Assembly (NCBI RefSeq): GCF_007829875.1
Contig: NZ_VIWV01000001.1
Coordinates: forward strand, 4,000,501-4,064,500
Length of the DNA: 64,000 bases
From: Streptomyces capillispiralis
GTDB lineage: Bacteria > Actinomycetota > Actinomycetes > Streptomycetales > Streptomycetaceae
Direction: 5' to 3'
Made by a program: the position numbers and the translations under genes. Position 1 is the first letter of the stretch. The number at the start of each line of letters is the position of its first letter. The notes under the pieces were generated by a model. The model made no database searches, was not told where the DNA came from, and saw only the letters and a program-made list of their open reading frames with translations. Positions 33,100 to 41,311 of the stretch are shown here, piece by piece.

Positions 33100-33552
33100 T
33101 TACAGCGTGAGCTTGAAGCCGACGTGGGAGGCCGTGAAGCCGAGTCGCTCGTAGAAGCGGTGGGCGTCCGTGCGGGAGGCGTCGGAGGTCAGCTGGACCA
33201 GTTGGCAGCCTTCACGGCGGGACATGTCGATGGCCCACTCGATGAGCCGGCTCCCGAGGCCGCTGCCGCGTTCCTCGGCATGGATGCGGACTCCCTCGAT
33301 GATCGACCGGGTGGAGCCGCGACGGGACAGCCCCGGAACGATCGTGAGCTGCAGCGTGCCGACCACGCGGCCTTCACGGACGGCGACGACGAGGTGCTGG
33401 TGGGGGTCGGCGCTGAGTCGCTCCAGCGCAGTCCGGTAGGGGGCGAGGTCGTCAGGTGACTCGCGCTGCGCGCCCAGGGGATCGTCCGCGAGCATCGCGA
33501 CGATCGCGGGGAGGTCGTCGGCGACTGCGGTGCGTACGTCAAGATCTCCCAT
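33100..33552 (-). CDS. GNAT-family N-acetyltransferase
   Basis: This 150-aa single-domain GNAT has motif A ERGSGLGSRLIEWA with RGSGLG as the acetyl-CoA loop. The usual C-terminal strand DAHRFYERLGF is present. The substrate is unknown. It is convergent with the serine hydrolase gene across the parS palindrome and lies 62 bp downstream of the marR gene on the same strand. Confidence 0.88.
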   Translation of the reverse strand: MGDLDVRTAVADDLPAIVAMLADDPLGAQRESPDDLAPYRTALERLSADPHQHLVVAVREGRVVGTLQLTIVPGLSRRGSTRSIIEGVRIHAEERGSGLGSRLIEWAIDMSRREGCQLVQLTSDASRTDAHRFYERLGFTASHVGFKLTL

Positions 33553-33614
33553 GCCCGCACCCTACGCAGCGACGGCCGGAACGGGCGAGCCTCCCACGGT
33601 GTGGTCGTCCCCCG

Positions 33615-34079
33615 TCAGGCGGGAACGGGTGCCTTGAGCGTCTCCACGGCCCTGACCAGCGGGGCCAGGTCGGGGTTCTTCGCCGCCACGTCGAGGGCCT
33701 CGCGCAGGGCGGTGTCGTTGGTGGGCCGTGCCTCCTCCAGGAGCTTCAGACCGGCCTCGGTGACGTTGGTGTAGATCCCGCGCCGGTCGGTGGGGCACAG
33801 GTAGCGCTCCAGCAGGCCGCGGTCCTCGAGCCGGGTGACCAGGCGTGTGGTGGCGCTCTGGCTGAGGACGACGGCATCGGCCACCTGCTTCATCTGCAAA
33901 TGACCCCCGTCGCCGTCGTGCTGTCGGCTCAGGACGTCGAGCAGGGAGTACTCCCGCACGCTCAGGTCGTGCCGTGCCTGAAGGGCGCGCTCGATATGGG
34001 CCTCGATCCTCCCGTGCAGCAGGGAGAGGGCACACCAGCCCTGAGCGAGGGCGGTGAGCGCGGGGTCCGTGGCGGTCAT
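33615..34079 (-). CDS. MarR-family transcriptional regulator
   Basis: This 154-aa protein has the winged helix (HLQMKQVADAVVLSQSATTRLVTRLEDRGLLER) and the wing (CPTDRRGIYTNVTEAG) typical of MarR repressors. The ATG at 34079 follows GGAGGAAACGCCC; the frame is open to 34148. It is divergent from an MFS transporter gene, the usual MarR/efflux arrangement. A repeated TTGCAA operator lies in the shared gap. Confidence 0.9.
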   Translation of the reverse strand: MTATDPALTALAQGWCALSLLHGRIEAHIERALQARHDLSVREYSLLDVLSRQHDGDGGHLQMKQVADAVVLSQSATTRLVTRLEDRGLLERYLCPTDRRGIYTNVTEAGLKLLEEARPTNDTALREALDVAAKNPDLAPLVRAVETLKAPVPA

Positions 34080-34130
34080 GGGCGTTTCCTCCGTCCAGGA
34101 GCTGCTGACACCAGGGTAGAGCAACGGCGC

Positions 34131-34170
34131 AATAGTCGGCGCTTGCAAGTATCCAGCGCTTGCAACTATT
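34131..34170. promoter_or_regulatory. candidate MarR operator
   Basis: GCGCTTGCAA occurs at 34139-34148 and 34156-34165, 17 bp apart. Each contains the self-complementary TTGCAA, and the whole is framed by AATAGT (34131-34136) and ACTATT (34165-34170). It lies in the divergent gap between the marR and MFS genes. Confidence 0.65.
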
Positions 34171-34220
34171 GTTTTGGCACGTAAAGCGCTCCTGCAATCC
34201 TCTGGGAAGGTCTGTCCCCC

Positions 34221-35429
34221 ATGCCTCTCGCGCTTCTGGCCCTCGCGATCGGGGCCTTCGGGATCGGAACCACGGAGTTCGTGATCATGGGCTTGCTGCC
34301 CGAGGTCGCGGGCGACTTCGGTGTCTCGATCCCCACGGCCGGCTACCTGGTGACCGGCTACGCCCTGGGCGTCATGTTCGGTGCCCCGCTGATGACCGTG
34401 CTCGGCACCAGGATCTCCCGCAAGCGGATGCTGATGCTGCTGATGGCGCTGTTCGTCGTCGGCAACCTGCTGTCGGCGCTGGCCCCGTCCTTCGGCGTCA
34501 TGCTCATCGGACGGGTGGTCGCCTCACTGGCCCACGGTGCCTTCTTCGGCATCGGCTCGGTGGTCGCGGCCGACCTGGTCGCCCCGGACAAGAAGGCCGG
34601 AGCCATCGCCCTGATGTTCACCGGACTGACCGTCGCCAACGTCGTCGGCGTCCCGCTGGGCACGCTCGTCGGGCAGTCCGTCGGCTGGCGCGTCACCTTC
34701 GGCATCGTCGCCGTCCTGGGCGTCGTCGGCCTGGCCGGCATCGCCGGGCTCGTCCCCGACCTGCCCAGGCCCGAGGGCGTACGGCTGCGCCACGAGCTGG
34801 CCGCCCTGAAGAACGTCCAAGTGCTCCTCGCCATGGCGATGACCGTCCTCGGCTTCGGCGGCGTCTTCGCGGCCATCACCTACATCGCGCCGATGATGAC
34901 GCACGTCGCGGGCTTCGCCGACGGCTCCGTCACCTGGCTGCTGGTACTCTTCGGCCTCGGCATGGTCGGCGGCAACCTCATCGGCGGCCGGTACGCGGAC
35001 CGCGCCCTGATGCCCCTGCTGTACGTGTCCCTGGGCGCCCTCGCCGTCGTCCTCGCACTCTTCACCCTCACCGCCCAGAACAAGGCAGCGGCCGCCGTCA
35101 CCATCGTCCTCATCGGCGCACTGGGCTTCGCCACGGTGCCACCGCTGCAGAAGCGGGTGCTCGACCAGGCGCACGGCGCCCCCACCCTCGCCTCGGCCCT
35201 CAACATCGGTGCCTTCAACCTCGGCAACGCGCTGTCCGCCTGGCTCGGCGGCCTCGTGATCGCGGCCGGCCTCGGCTACACGGCACCCAACTGGGTCGGC
35301 GCCGTCCTCGCCGCGGGCGCCCTGGTGCTGGCCCTCGTCTCGGCCGCTCTCGAACGCCGTGCCGACGCACCCGGCACCGTGACCACCGGCTCGGCGCGCA
35401 CCGAGCGGCCGACCGCCGTCACCCACTGA
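34221..35429 (+). CDS. MFS transporter (DHA1, AraJ/chloramphenicol-efflux type)
   Basis: This 402-aa protein has 12 membrane segments. The N-terminus ALAIGAFGIGTTEFVIMGLLPEVA is highly characteristic of the DHA1 group that includes AraJ and the Streptomyces chloramphenicol resistance exporters. The motif A region reads GTRISRKRMLML. It is divergent from marR, which probably represses it. Before insertion of the IS110 element it would have been followed directly by the GlcG-like gene. Confidence 0.9.
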   Translation: MPLALLALAIGAFGIGTTEFVIMGLLPEVAGDFGVSIPTAGYLVTGYALGVMFGAPLMTVLGTRISRKRMLMLLMALFVVGNLLSALAPSFGVMLIGRVVASLAHGAFFGIGSVVAADLVAPDKKAGAIALMFTGLTVANVVGVPLGTLVGQSVGWRVTFGIVAVLGVVGLAGIAGLVPDLPRPEGVRLRHELAALKNVQVLLAMAMTVLGFGGVFAAITYIAPMMTHVAGFADGSVTWLLVLFGLGMVGGNLIGGRYADRALMPLLYVSLGALAVVLALFTLTAQNKAAAAVTIVLIGALGFATVPPLQKRVLDQAHGAPTLASALNIGAFNLGNALSAWLGGLVIAAGLGYTAPNWVGAVLAAGALVLALVSAALERRADAPGTVTTGSARTERPTAVTH

Positions 35430-35536
35430 CCGAGTGAGCGGGAGAAGCGAGGCCAGGGCCGTCTTCGCACCCCCCGCTCCCGCACCTCGGCACGACCGAC
35501 ACCACCCGTACCGCAAGGAGAATCTCAATGATCGTG

Positions 35537-36739
35537 TCAAGCCGCCTGCGTGACTGGCGGGACGGAGGTGAACAGCCTCTTGTCACGCAGCATCGCCCAC
35601 AGCACGTTGACCCGTCGGCGGGCGAGTGCGAGCAATGCCTGCGTGTGGATCAGGCCCTCGGCGCGTTTCTTGAGGTAGTAGTCCCTCGAAGGTCCCGGTC
35701 GCATCATCGCGGACTGCGCGGACATGTAGAACAGCCAGCGCAGGCGCCGGTTGTAGCGTTTGGGCCGGTGGTAGTTGCCGGTGCGGCGGCCGGAGTCGCG
35801 AGGCACCGGCGCCAGGCCGGCGTGCGAGGCCAGGCGTCCGGCGTCGCGGTAGCCGGAGAGGTCCCCGACGATTGCGACGAACTCGGCACCCAGGATCGGG
35901 CCCATGCCGGGCAGGGACTCGATGATCTCGGCGCGGTCGTCGGTGCGGAAGGTCTCGCGGATCTCCTGGTCGTTGTCCTTGATCCGTTCGTCCAGGGCCA
36001 GGAGCTGGTGGGCCAGGTCGCGCACCAGCTTGGCGGCCCGGGCCTCGCCGGGCAGGGCGGTGGTCTGGGACTGGGCGGCCTCGACGGCCTTGGCCGCGAC
36101 GGTGTCGGCACTGCGGACCTTGCGTCGTTCCAGCCAGGTGGTCAGCCGCTTGACGCCGATCCGCCGCAGGGCGGCCGGGGTCTGGTACTCGGTGAGCATG
36201 ACGACCGGGCCCTTGGAGGCGGAGTAGTCGAATGCCCGCTCCAGGGCCGGGCAGATGCCGACCAGCAGGTCGCGCAGCCGGTTGATGAGCCGGACCCGGT
36301 CGGCGATCAGGTCCCGCCGGTAGCCGGTCAGCAGCTGCAGTGTGGAAACCAGCTCTGGCGGAGTCCCGATCGGGGCGAAGTCCCGGCGCATGCGGGCCTG
36401 GTCGGCGATGACCAGGGCGTCCTTGGCGTCGGTCTTGCCCTCACCGCGGTAGGCGCCGGTCATCCGGTTGACAGTGCGACCGGGCACGTAGACCACCTGC
36501 TGACCGTGCGCGATCAGCAGGGCCAGCAGCAGGGCGGAGGCACGGCCGGAGATGTCCACCGCCCACCGCACCTCGTCGGCCTTCTCCCGGGCCGTGTCGA
36601 TCAGCGTCAGGATCTGGGCCTCATCGTTGAGCACCTTCGTCGAGAACAGTGTCTCACCGTCGGCGTTCACCGCCACCGCCCAGTGATGCCCCTTGCCTGC
36701 GTCGATGCCGACCCATATCCGCGCGTGAGCCCTGCTCAA
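35537..36739 (-). CDS. IS110-family transposase (DEDD recombinase)
   Basis: The ~400-aa protein has the N-terminal DEDD/RuvC-like domain starting WVGIDAGKGHHWAV, with EGKTDAKDALVIADQAR as a later acidic site. The C-terminal transposase_20 domain has IESLPGMGPILGAEFVAIVGDLSGY and the serine-containing GLAPVPRDSGRRTGNY. It is complete, with no frameshift seen. I prefer the TTG at 36739; the frame is open to 36790. Family members use a structured bridge RNA encoded in the non-coding end. Confidence 0.9.
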   Translation of the reverse strand: MSRAHARIWVGIDAGKGHHWAVAVNADGETLFSTKVLNDEAQILTLIDTAREKADEVRWAVDISGRASALLLALLIAHGQQVVYVPGRTVNRMTGAYRGEGKTDAKDALVIADQARMRRDFAPIGTPPELVSTLQLLTGYRRDLIADRVRLINRLRDLLVGICPALERAFDYSASKGPVVMLTEYQTPAALRRIGVKRLTTWLERRKVRSADTVAAKAVEAAQSQTTALPGEARAAKLVRDLAHQLLALDERIKDNDQEIRETFRTDDRAEIIESLPGMGPILGAEFVAIVGDLSGYRDAGRLASHAGLAPVPRDSGRRTGNYHRPKRYNRRLRWLFYMSAQSAMMRPGPSRDYYLKKRAEGLIHTQALLALARRRVNVLWAMLRDKRLFTSVPPVTQAA

Positions 36740-36939
36740 GCCCGTCGCTCCGTTCCACCGTGACCAGCACTTCTGTGGCCCGGGGAACACTCCGCCGACA
36801 GGTCCTTAACCAGCGATGCCCGCAGTTCTCAATCAGCAGTCGGAGCGTCCCGGAGGACCGGGCGGCCATTCTCCGGGAGCCATCAACGGCAAACACCCCA
36901 TCAGCCACACCCGGTCCTCCCGGACCGCCCAACATTCTT
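36740..36939 (-). ncRNA. candidate bridge RNA region of the IS110 element
   Basis: About 200 bp of non-coding element DNA lie upstream of the transposase. Two hairpins are visible: CGGTCC/GGACCG (36912-36927) and TCCCGGA/TCCGGGA (36848-36878) with a 17-nt loop. GGAGAAT on the transposase strand (complement of 36868-36874) is complementary to ATTCTCC at the transposase-distal junction (complement of 35517-35523). Location and length suit a bridge RNA, but no covariance evidence is available. Confidence 0.4.
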
Positions 36940-36951
36940 AAGGAGACCCCC

Positions 36952-37374
36952 ATGAGCACCACCACCGCCGTCGCCCCGCTCAGCACCGCGGATGCCGAAG
37001 CGCTCGTCACCGCCGCACGCGAGGCCGCCGAGGCAGCCGGTGTCACCGTCAGCGTCACCGTGCTCGACGCCGGCGGGCACCTGCTCGCCTTCCGCCGTGA
37101 CGACCGCGCCGTACTGATCTCCGGTGAGACCAGTACCCGCAAGGCGTACACCGCCCTCCAGCTCGACACACCCACGGCCGACCTGGTGGACGCCGTGCAG
37201 CCCGGCGGCCTCTTCCACACGCTGCCCACCGCGCTCGACCGGCCGCTGCTGTTCATCGCCGGGGGCGTGCCCGTCCGGCGCGGCGGCCGGCTGATCGGTG
37301 CCATCGGTGTCGGCGGCGGCGCGCCGGAGCAGGACCATGCCGTCGCCACGGCCGCCGTGGACGTCCTCGTCTGA
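36952..37374 (+). CDS. GlcG/HbpS-like (DUF336) protein
   Basis: This 140-aa protein is of the GlcG/HbpS fold. The segment VTVSVTVLDAGGHLLAFRRDDRAVL, then SRKAYTAL-like TSTRKAYTALQL, and the C-terminal GGVPVRRGGRLIGAIGVGGG are diagnostic. Relatives bind haem or small organic ligands or are cofactor-less enzymes; the role here is unknown. AAGGAG lies 6 bp before the ATG, but this Shine-Dalgarno sequence is the right-hand copy of the IS110 flanking repeat. The gene has lost its original link to the MFS gene, so its expression may now depend on the element. Confidence 0.85.
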   Translation: MSTTTAVAPLSTADAEALVTAAREAAEAAGVTVSVTVLDAGGHLLAFRRDDRAVLISGETSTRKAYTALQLDTPTADLVDAVQPGGLFHTLPTALDRPLLFIAGGVPVRRGGRLIGAIGVGGGAPEQDHAVATAAVDVLV

Positions 37375-37403
37375 CGACGACGCCCGCCGGACGCGACCGG
37401 ACC

Positions 37404-37439
37404 GCGGAGCCGGTCCCGGATCTCCGGGACCGGCTCCGC
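37404..37439. terminator. bidirectional terminator
   Basis: A perfect 16-bp stem (37404-37419 with 37424-37439) and an ATCT loop lie between the convergent GlcG-like and acetyltransferase genes. Confidence 0.85.
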
Positions 37440-37459
37440 CGCGCGTCGGCGAGCGAGGG

Positions 37460-38398
37460 TCAGCCCGCGGCGACCGTCACCGGTGCGAACCGCCGGTTCC
37501 AGTCCCCGGGCAGCTCCGTGATCCCGTACGTCATGACCGCGTTGAAGGCGACGGACGCCAGACCGCGGTCCTTCGCCCAGCTCAGCAGCTCTTCGTGGCG
37601 CACGTCGATGTCGGTGCGCAGCGGACGGTCGGTACGGGCGGCGAGGGAAGCGAGGAGCGCCTTGGCCGTCTCGGTGTCACGGGCGATCAGCGGGCCCACG
37701 ACGTGCGTGTCCATGTTGGGCCAGGCGGCCGCGTAACCGATGACCTGCCCGTCCTCCTCGGCGACGCGCAGCTGGTCGGCGAAGGCGGGAAGCCGCGTGA
37801 TGACGTGCGTGCGGTCGGCCCCGAACACCTCTTCGTCGAGGCGCAGGAGGGCGGGGAGGTCCTCCGCAGTGGCGGCACGGGTGGCCACCCGCTGCTGTGC
37901 GGCTTCGGGGGCGAAGTGGCCGCGCAGCATCTCCGCCCGGCCGCTGACCTTGAAACCGAGCTCCTCGTAGAGCGGCCGGCCGAACGGGGTGGCGTGCAGG
38001 GTGAGGGGCGTGGTGTCCATCGCGGAGACGACGTGCCGCATCAGTCGGCGTCCCACACCCCGGCGCGCATGCCGTTCGGCGACCAGGACCATGCCGATGG
38101 CCGCCAGCGAGGGCTGATCCCGAAACCCGTACTCGGTGACGACGCAGGCCGCCACCAGCCCTCCATCGGGGTCGTCGATGCCGTAACCCCTCCCGGCCGC
38201 GAGAAGGAGACCCCACTTGTGTTCCTCCCGTGGCCACCCCCGGTCCTCGGACAAGTCGGCACAGGAGGTGAGATCGCGGAGCGTCAGACGGCGGATGGGC
38301 AGAGCGGCAAGGGAAGGTGTCGGCACGCAGGTCAGGCTGTCCGACAGGGGGCTGTGACGTCCACCTGTTTCCGAAGACTCATGCGAGCTTTTGGCCAC
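37460..38398 (-). CDS. two-domain GNAT-family acetyltransferase
   Basis: The first GNAT domain (about residues 35-150) has the acetyl-CoA loop RHARRGVGRRLMRHVV and the strand GRPLYEELGFKVSG. A second, diverged GNAT-like domain (about 165-300) follows with RVATRAATAEDLPALLRLD. The substrate is unknown. The frame starts with GTG at 38398 (312 aa); a GTG at 38326 would remove 24 low-complexity residues and may be the true start. It lies downstream of the Nudix gene on the same strand. Confidence 0.82.
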   Translation of the reverse strand: MAKSSHESSETGGRHSPLSDSLTCVPTPSLAALPIRRLTLRDLTSCADLSEDRGWPREEHKWGLLLAAGRGYGIDDPDGGLVAACVVTEYGFRDQPSLAAIGMVLVAERHARRGVGRRLMRHVVSAMDTTPLTLHATPFGRPLYEELGFKVSGRAEMLRGHFAPEAAQQRVATRAATAEDLPALLRLDEEVFGADRTHVITRLPAFADQLRVAEEDGQVIGYAAAWPNMDTHVVGPLIARDTETAKALLASLAARTDRPLRTDIDVRHEELLSWAKDRGLASVAFNAVMTYGITELPGDWNRRFAPVTVAAG

Positions 38399-38436
38399 GC
38401 CGCGTCCCGGGGCGGCACCCCGCGCAGGGGCGGGCG

Positions 38437-38919
38437 TCAGCCCAGGTCGGGGGCGTGCATGGCGAGGACCCCCTCGATGTTGCCGTCCAGGTAGTGGCGC
38501 AGCGACAGCGGTACGAGGTGGACCGAGGCGATCCCCACGCGGGTGAAGGGCACACGGACGATCTCGTACTCACCGGCGGGCTCGTCGACCTCCGGGCCGT
38601 GCCGCAGGGACGGGTCCATGGATTCCAGGCGGCATACGAAGAAGTGCTGCACCTTGACGCCGGTGGCGCCGCCGTCGTCACCGATGTGCTCCACGGTGTC
38701 GACGAAGCAGGGCACGACATCGGTGATCTTGGCGCCGAGCTCCTCGTACACCTCTCGGTGCAGGGCGTCGACGACGGTCGGGTCCTTCGGCTCGACCCCG
38801 CCGCCGGGGGTGACCCAGTAGGGGTCCACACCAGGTTTGGTGCGCTTGATCAGGATCAGGTTCTCGCCGTCCAGCAGAACGGCTCGGGCGGTGCGCTTGA
38901 CCACGGGTCGGACGGTCAT
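38437..38919 (-). CDS. Nudix hydrolase
   Basis: This 160-aa protein has a complete Nudix box, G-x5-E-x7-REVYEELG, beginning at GGGVEPKDPTVVDALHREVYEELG split over residues ~38-62. All metal-binding glutamates are present. The N-terminus RARAVLLDGENLILIKRTKPGVDPYWVTPGG resembles housekeeping pyrophosphohydrolases. The substrate cannot be predicted. A one-mismatch parS lies just upstream of its start, at 38941-38954. Confidence 0.9.
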   Translation of the reverse strand: MTVRPVVKRTARAVLLDGENLILIKRTKPGVDPYWVTPGGGVEPKDPTVVDALHREVYEELGAKITDVVPCFVDTVEHIGDDGGATGVKVQHFFVCRLESMDPSLRHGPEVDEPAGEYEIVRVPFTRVGIASVHLVPLSLRHYLDGNIEGVLAMHAPDLG

Positions 38920-38940
38920 GGGGGAAATGTGGCCCGGTTG

Positions 38941-38954
38941 GTTCCACGTGAAAC
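38941..38954. promoter_or_regulatory. parS-like site (one mismatch)
   Basis: GTTCCACGTGAAAC differs from parS at one position (T4 to C), which breaks symmetry. It lies in the gap between the Nudix and LysR genes. One-mismatch variants occur among known Streptomyces parS sites. Confidence 0.65.
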
Positions 38955-39006
38955 ATCGTGCGACGGCATCGCCCGGCTTTCCCGCGGTGAGCCCTCGCCC
39001 CGGCGC

Positions 39007-39924
39007 TCAGCTCCAGTCGGCGGCCGCCTGCTCCAGCCACTCGTGGGCCCGGGCGATGTGCGGCATCGCCAGCGTGCCGGTGCGGACCACCAGGAAGTAC
39101 GTGCGTAACGGAGGGACCGTCGGTTCGTGCAGGGCGACAACATCGCCTCGTTCCAGTGCGCCCGCACACAGATAGCGGGGCAGTACCGCCAGCCCCGCTC
39201 CGGCGGTCGCGCAGGCCAGTACCGCGCGGAGATCCGGGACGACGACGGTGCCCGGGGCGACCGGGCGGGAATCGAAGACGGCGGCCCAGTAGCGGGCGAC
39301 CAGGGGCAGCGACTCGTGGACCTCGACCACCGGTATCTCTTCCAGGGCGGACGGACCGGCGCGGCGGAGTGCGCCGGTCCCTCCGATCCGCTCGGCCCAG
39401 CGCGGGGAGGCGATCAGGACGTGCTCCTCGTCGCAGAGCGCAGTCGCCGAGAGCAGCGCGCCGCGCGGCCGGACCGTGCTGATGGCCAGATCGTGATGCC
39501 CGGAAGCCAGCCCCTCCAGCGTCTCCTCGGCGGTACCGAAGGAGGCGCGCAGGGCGAACCCCTGGCCGTCCTCGCCCGTCAGCTCCGTGAGCGCGGGCAG
39601 CGCCCGCTCGGCGGTGAACTCCGGCGGGCCGGCCAGATGCAGGGTCCGTAAGGAGGAGTCCTCCTCCAGACCGGCCTCGGCTATCTCCACCAGGGCGTCG
39701 AGATGCGGCGCCGCCTTGTGGGCCAGCTCGTCCCCGATGGTCGTCGGTGTGACACCACGCGCCTGCCGAAGGAACAAGGGCCGCCCCAGCTGCCGTTCCA
39801 GCGTCCGAATCTGCGAGGTGACGGCCGGCTGGGAGAGACCCAGCAAGGCTGCGGCGCGGGTGAAGGAGCCGGCCCGGTGCACGGTCACGAAGGTTCGCAG
39901 CAAGGCCAGATCCACGGCGCGCAC
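39007..39924 (-). CDS. LysR-family transcriptional regulator
   Basis: This ~305-aa regulator has an N-terminal LysR helix-turn-helix (LALLRTFVTVHRAGSFTRAAALLGLSQPAVTSQIRTLE) followed by a periplasmic-binding-like effector domain. Two GTG starts are possible: 39924, and 39915, which has better spacing from AGGGGG. No gene is transcribed divergently from its start, so its target is not evident; the Nudix gene lies downstream on the same strand. Confidence 0.9.
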   Translation of the reverse strand: MRAVDLALLRTFVTVHRAGSFTRAAALLGLSQPAVTSQIRTLERQLGRPLFLRQARGVTPTTIGDELAHKAAPHLDALVEIAEAGLEEDSSLRTLHLAGPPEFTAERALPALTELTGEDGQGFALRASFGTAEETLEGLASGHHDLAISTVRPRGALLSATALCDEEHVLIASPRWAERIGGTGALRRAGPSALEEIPVVEVHESLPLVARYWAAVFDSRPVAPGTVVVPDLRAVLACATAGAGLAVLPRYLCAGALERGDVVALHEPTVPPLRTYFLVVRTGTLAMPHIARAHEWLEQAAADWS

Positions 39925-40141
39925 CCCCTAGTCAGCCCCCGCTGCCGGACCGGACGCGTTCAACTATAAATAAGTCGATAGGCCGCTGTCGCTACGGTGA
40001 TTGGACACTGACACTCAGTCAACTAGCCTTGTTCGCGCGGTTCTTCGCGCGCGGAACCGAGGACGGTCCGAGCCACGAGGGGGGAGGCTCGGACCGTCCG
40101 CAGCGGTGCGCCGGGTGGTGCCTGCCCGGCTGAAGCGGCCG
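39925..40141. promoter_or_regulatory. lysR promoter region with inverted repeat
   Basis: CTAT and ATAG arms (CTATAAATAAGTCGATAG, around 39963-39980) form a small AT-rich inverted repeat of the kind LysR proteins bind. The rest of the gap holds the terminator of the gamma-lyase gene. Confidence 0.4.
40061..40099 (-). terminator. terminator of the gamma-lyase operon
   Basis: A perfect 14-bp stem (40061-40074 with 40086-40099) and an 11-nt loop lie downstream of the leftward gene at 40142. Confidence 0.75.
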
Positions 40142-41311
40142 TCAGCCGGCCGACTCGTCCAGGGCGCGCAGCACGTCCGCCACCAGGTCCCCGGGGTCCT
40201 CGGCGCCCACGGAGAAGCGGATGAAGCCCTCCGGCACCGCGTCCCCGCCCCAGCGCCCACGCCGCTCCGCCGTGGACCGTACGCCGCCGAAGCTCGTCGC
40301 ATCGTCCACGAGCCGCAGCGCGTCGAGGAACCGGTCCGCACGCTCCCGGGAGGGCAGCGTGAAGGACACCACGCAGCCGAAGCGCCGCATCTGCCGCGCG
40401 GCGACCTTGTGCGAGGGGTCCTCGGGCAGCCCCGGATAGCGCAGCCCCGTCACCTCGGACCGCTCCCGCAGCGCCTCGGCGAGCGCGAGCGCCGTCGCGC
40501 TCTGCCGGTCGACGCGCAGCTGCAGCGTGGCGATCGAGCGGTGCGCGAGCCAGGCCTCCATGGGCCCGGGAATGGCACCGACGATCTTGCGCCAGCGGCG
40601 GACACCCGCCATGGCCTCGGCGTTGTGGCCGGTGACGTACCCCAGCAGCACGTCGCCGTGTCCGGTGAGCTGCTTGGTACCGCTGGCCACCGCGAAGTCG
40701 GCGCCGAGCTCCAGCGGGCGCTGGCCGAGCGGCGTCGCGAGGGTGTTGTCGACGGCGACCAGGGCGCCGCGCGCGTGCGCCGCCTCGGCGAGCCGCCGTA
40801 CGTCGCACACGTCCAGCCCCGGGTTCGAGGGCGTCTCGATCCACAGCAGCTTCGCGCCGTCGAGCACCTCGAGCTGGGCGTCGCCGCCCGTCGGAGCGGT
40901 GCGCACCTCGATGCCGTACGCCTCCAGCTGGGCGCGCACCAGGGGCAGCGCCTGATAGCCGTCGTCCGGCAGCACCACCGCGTCCCCGGAGCGCAGCTGG
41001 GAGAAGAGCACCGAGGAGATCGCGGCCATGCCCGAGGCGAACACCAGGGTCTCGGCGCCGTCCCGCCCGGGCGCCTCCAGCTCGCCGATGGCCCGCTCCA
41101 GCAGGGTCCACGTCGGGTTCTCGTCCCGGCCGTAGGTGTACGGGCCGGTGGGGTCGCCCGGCAGGTGGAAGTGGGCCGCGAACACGGGGCCGGGCAGGGT
41201 CGGCTCGTGCTTGACCGGCTCGGGCAGCCCGGCCCGTACCGCGCGGGTGCCCTCACCGGCTCCGTCCGGCAGCGCCGGCCCGTGGCCCGCGCCCGTCGTC
41301 GAATCGTTCAT
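40142..41311 (-). CDS. cystathionine gamma-lyase / gamma-synthase family PLP enzyme
   Basis: This 389-aa PLP enzyme of the Cys/Met metabolism family acts on sulphur amino acids. The PLP lysine is K213 in SGTKQLTGHGDVLLGYVTG. The cofactor phosphate site (FASGMAAISSVLFSQL) and the WIETPSNPGLDVCD strand are clear. Distinguishing lyase from synthase is not possible from sequence alone; lyase is the usual annotation at this locus. Its ATG overlaps the stop of the phosphatase gene upstream by 4 bp, so the two are translationally coupled. Confidence 0.88.
   Translation of the reverse strand: MNDSTTGAGHGPALPDGAGEGTRAVRAGLPEPVKHEPTLPGPVFAAHFHLPGDPTGPYTYGRDENPTWTLLERAIGELEAPGRDGAETLVFASGMAAISSVLFSQLRSGDAVVLPDDGYQALPLVRAQLEAYGIEVRTAPTGGDAQLEVLDGAKLLWIETPSNPGLDVCDVRRLAEAAHARGALVAVDNTLATPLGQRPLELGADFAVASGTKQLTGHGDVLLGYVTGHNAEAMAGVRRWRKIVGAIPGPMEAWLAHRSIATLQLRVDRQSATALALAEALRERSEVTGLRYPGLPEDPSHKVAARQMRRFGCVVSFTLPSRERADRFLDALRLVDDATSFGGVRSTAERRGRWGGDAVPEGFIRFSVGAEDPGDLVADVLRALDESAG

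Larger units (their letters stand above)
35522..36946 (-). mobile_element. IS110-family insertion sequence
   Basis: The element carries one transposase gene on the minus strand. A 7-bp direct repeat AAGGAGA (35515-35521 and 36940-36946) flanks a ~1.42-kb unit. Removing the unit and one repeat rejoins ACCGCAAGGAG to ACCCCCATGAGC, giving a natural ribosome-binding site and start for the downstream GlcG-like gene. The transposase stops within 16 bp of one end, and ~200 bp of non-coding DNA lies at the other, the layout of the IS110 subgroup. There are no terminal inverted repeats, as expected for the family. Exact ends are uncertain by a few bases. Confidence 0.7.

Noticed and set aside
35523..36833. 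7-bp repeat TCTCAAT (35523-35529 and 36827-36833) as IS110 ends
   Set aside because: It leaves only ~90 bp upstream of the transposase and gives no sensible rejoined sequence. The AAGGAGA repeat restores a natural ribosome-binding site and leaves the expected 200-bp end.
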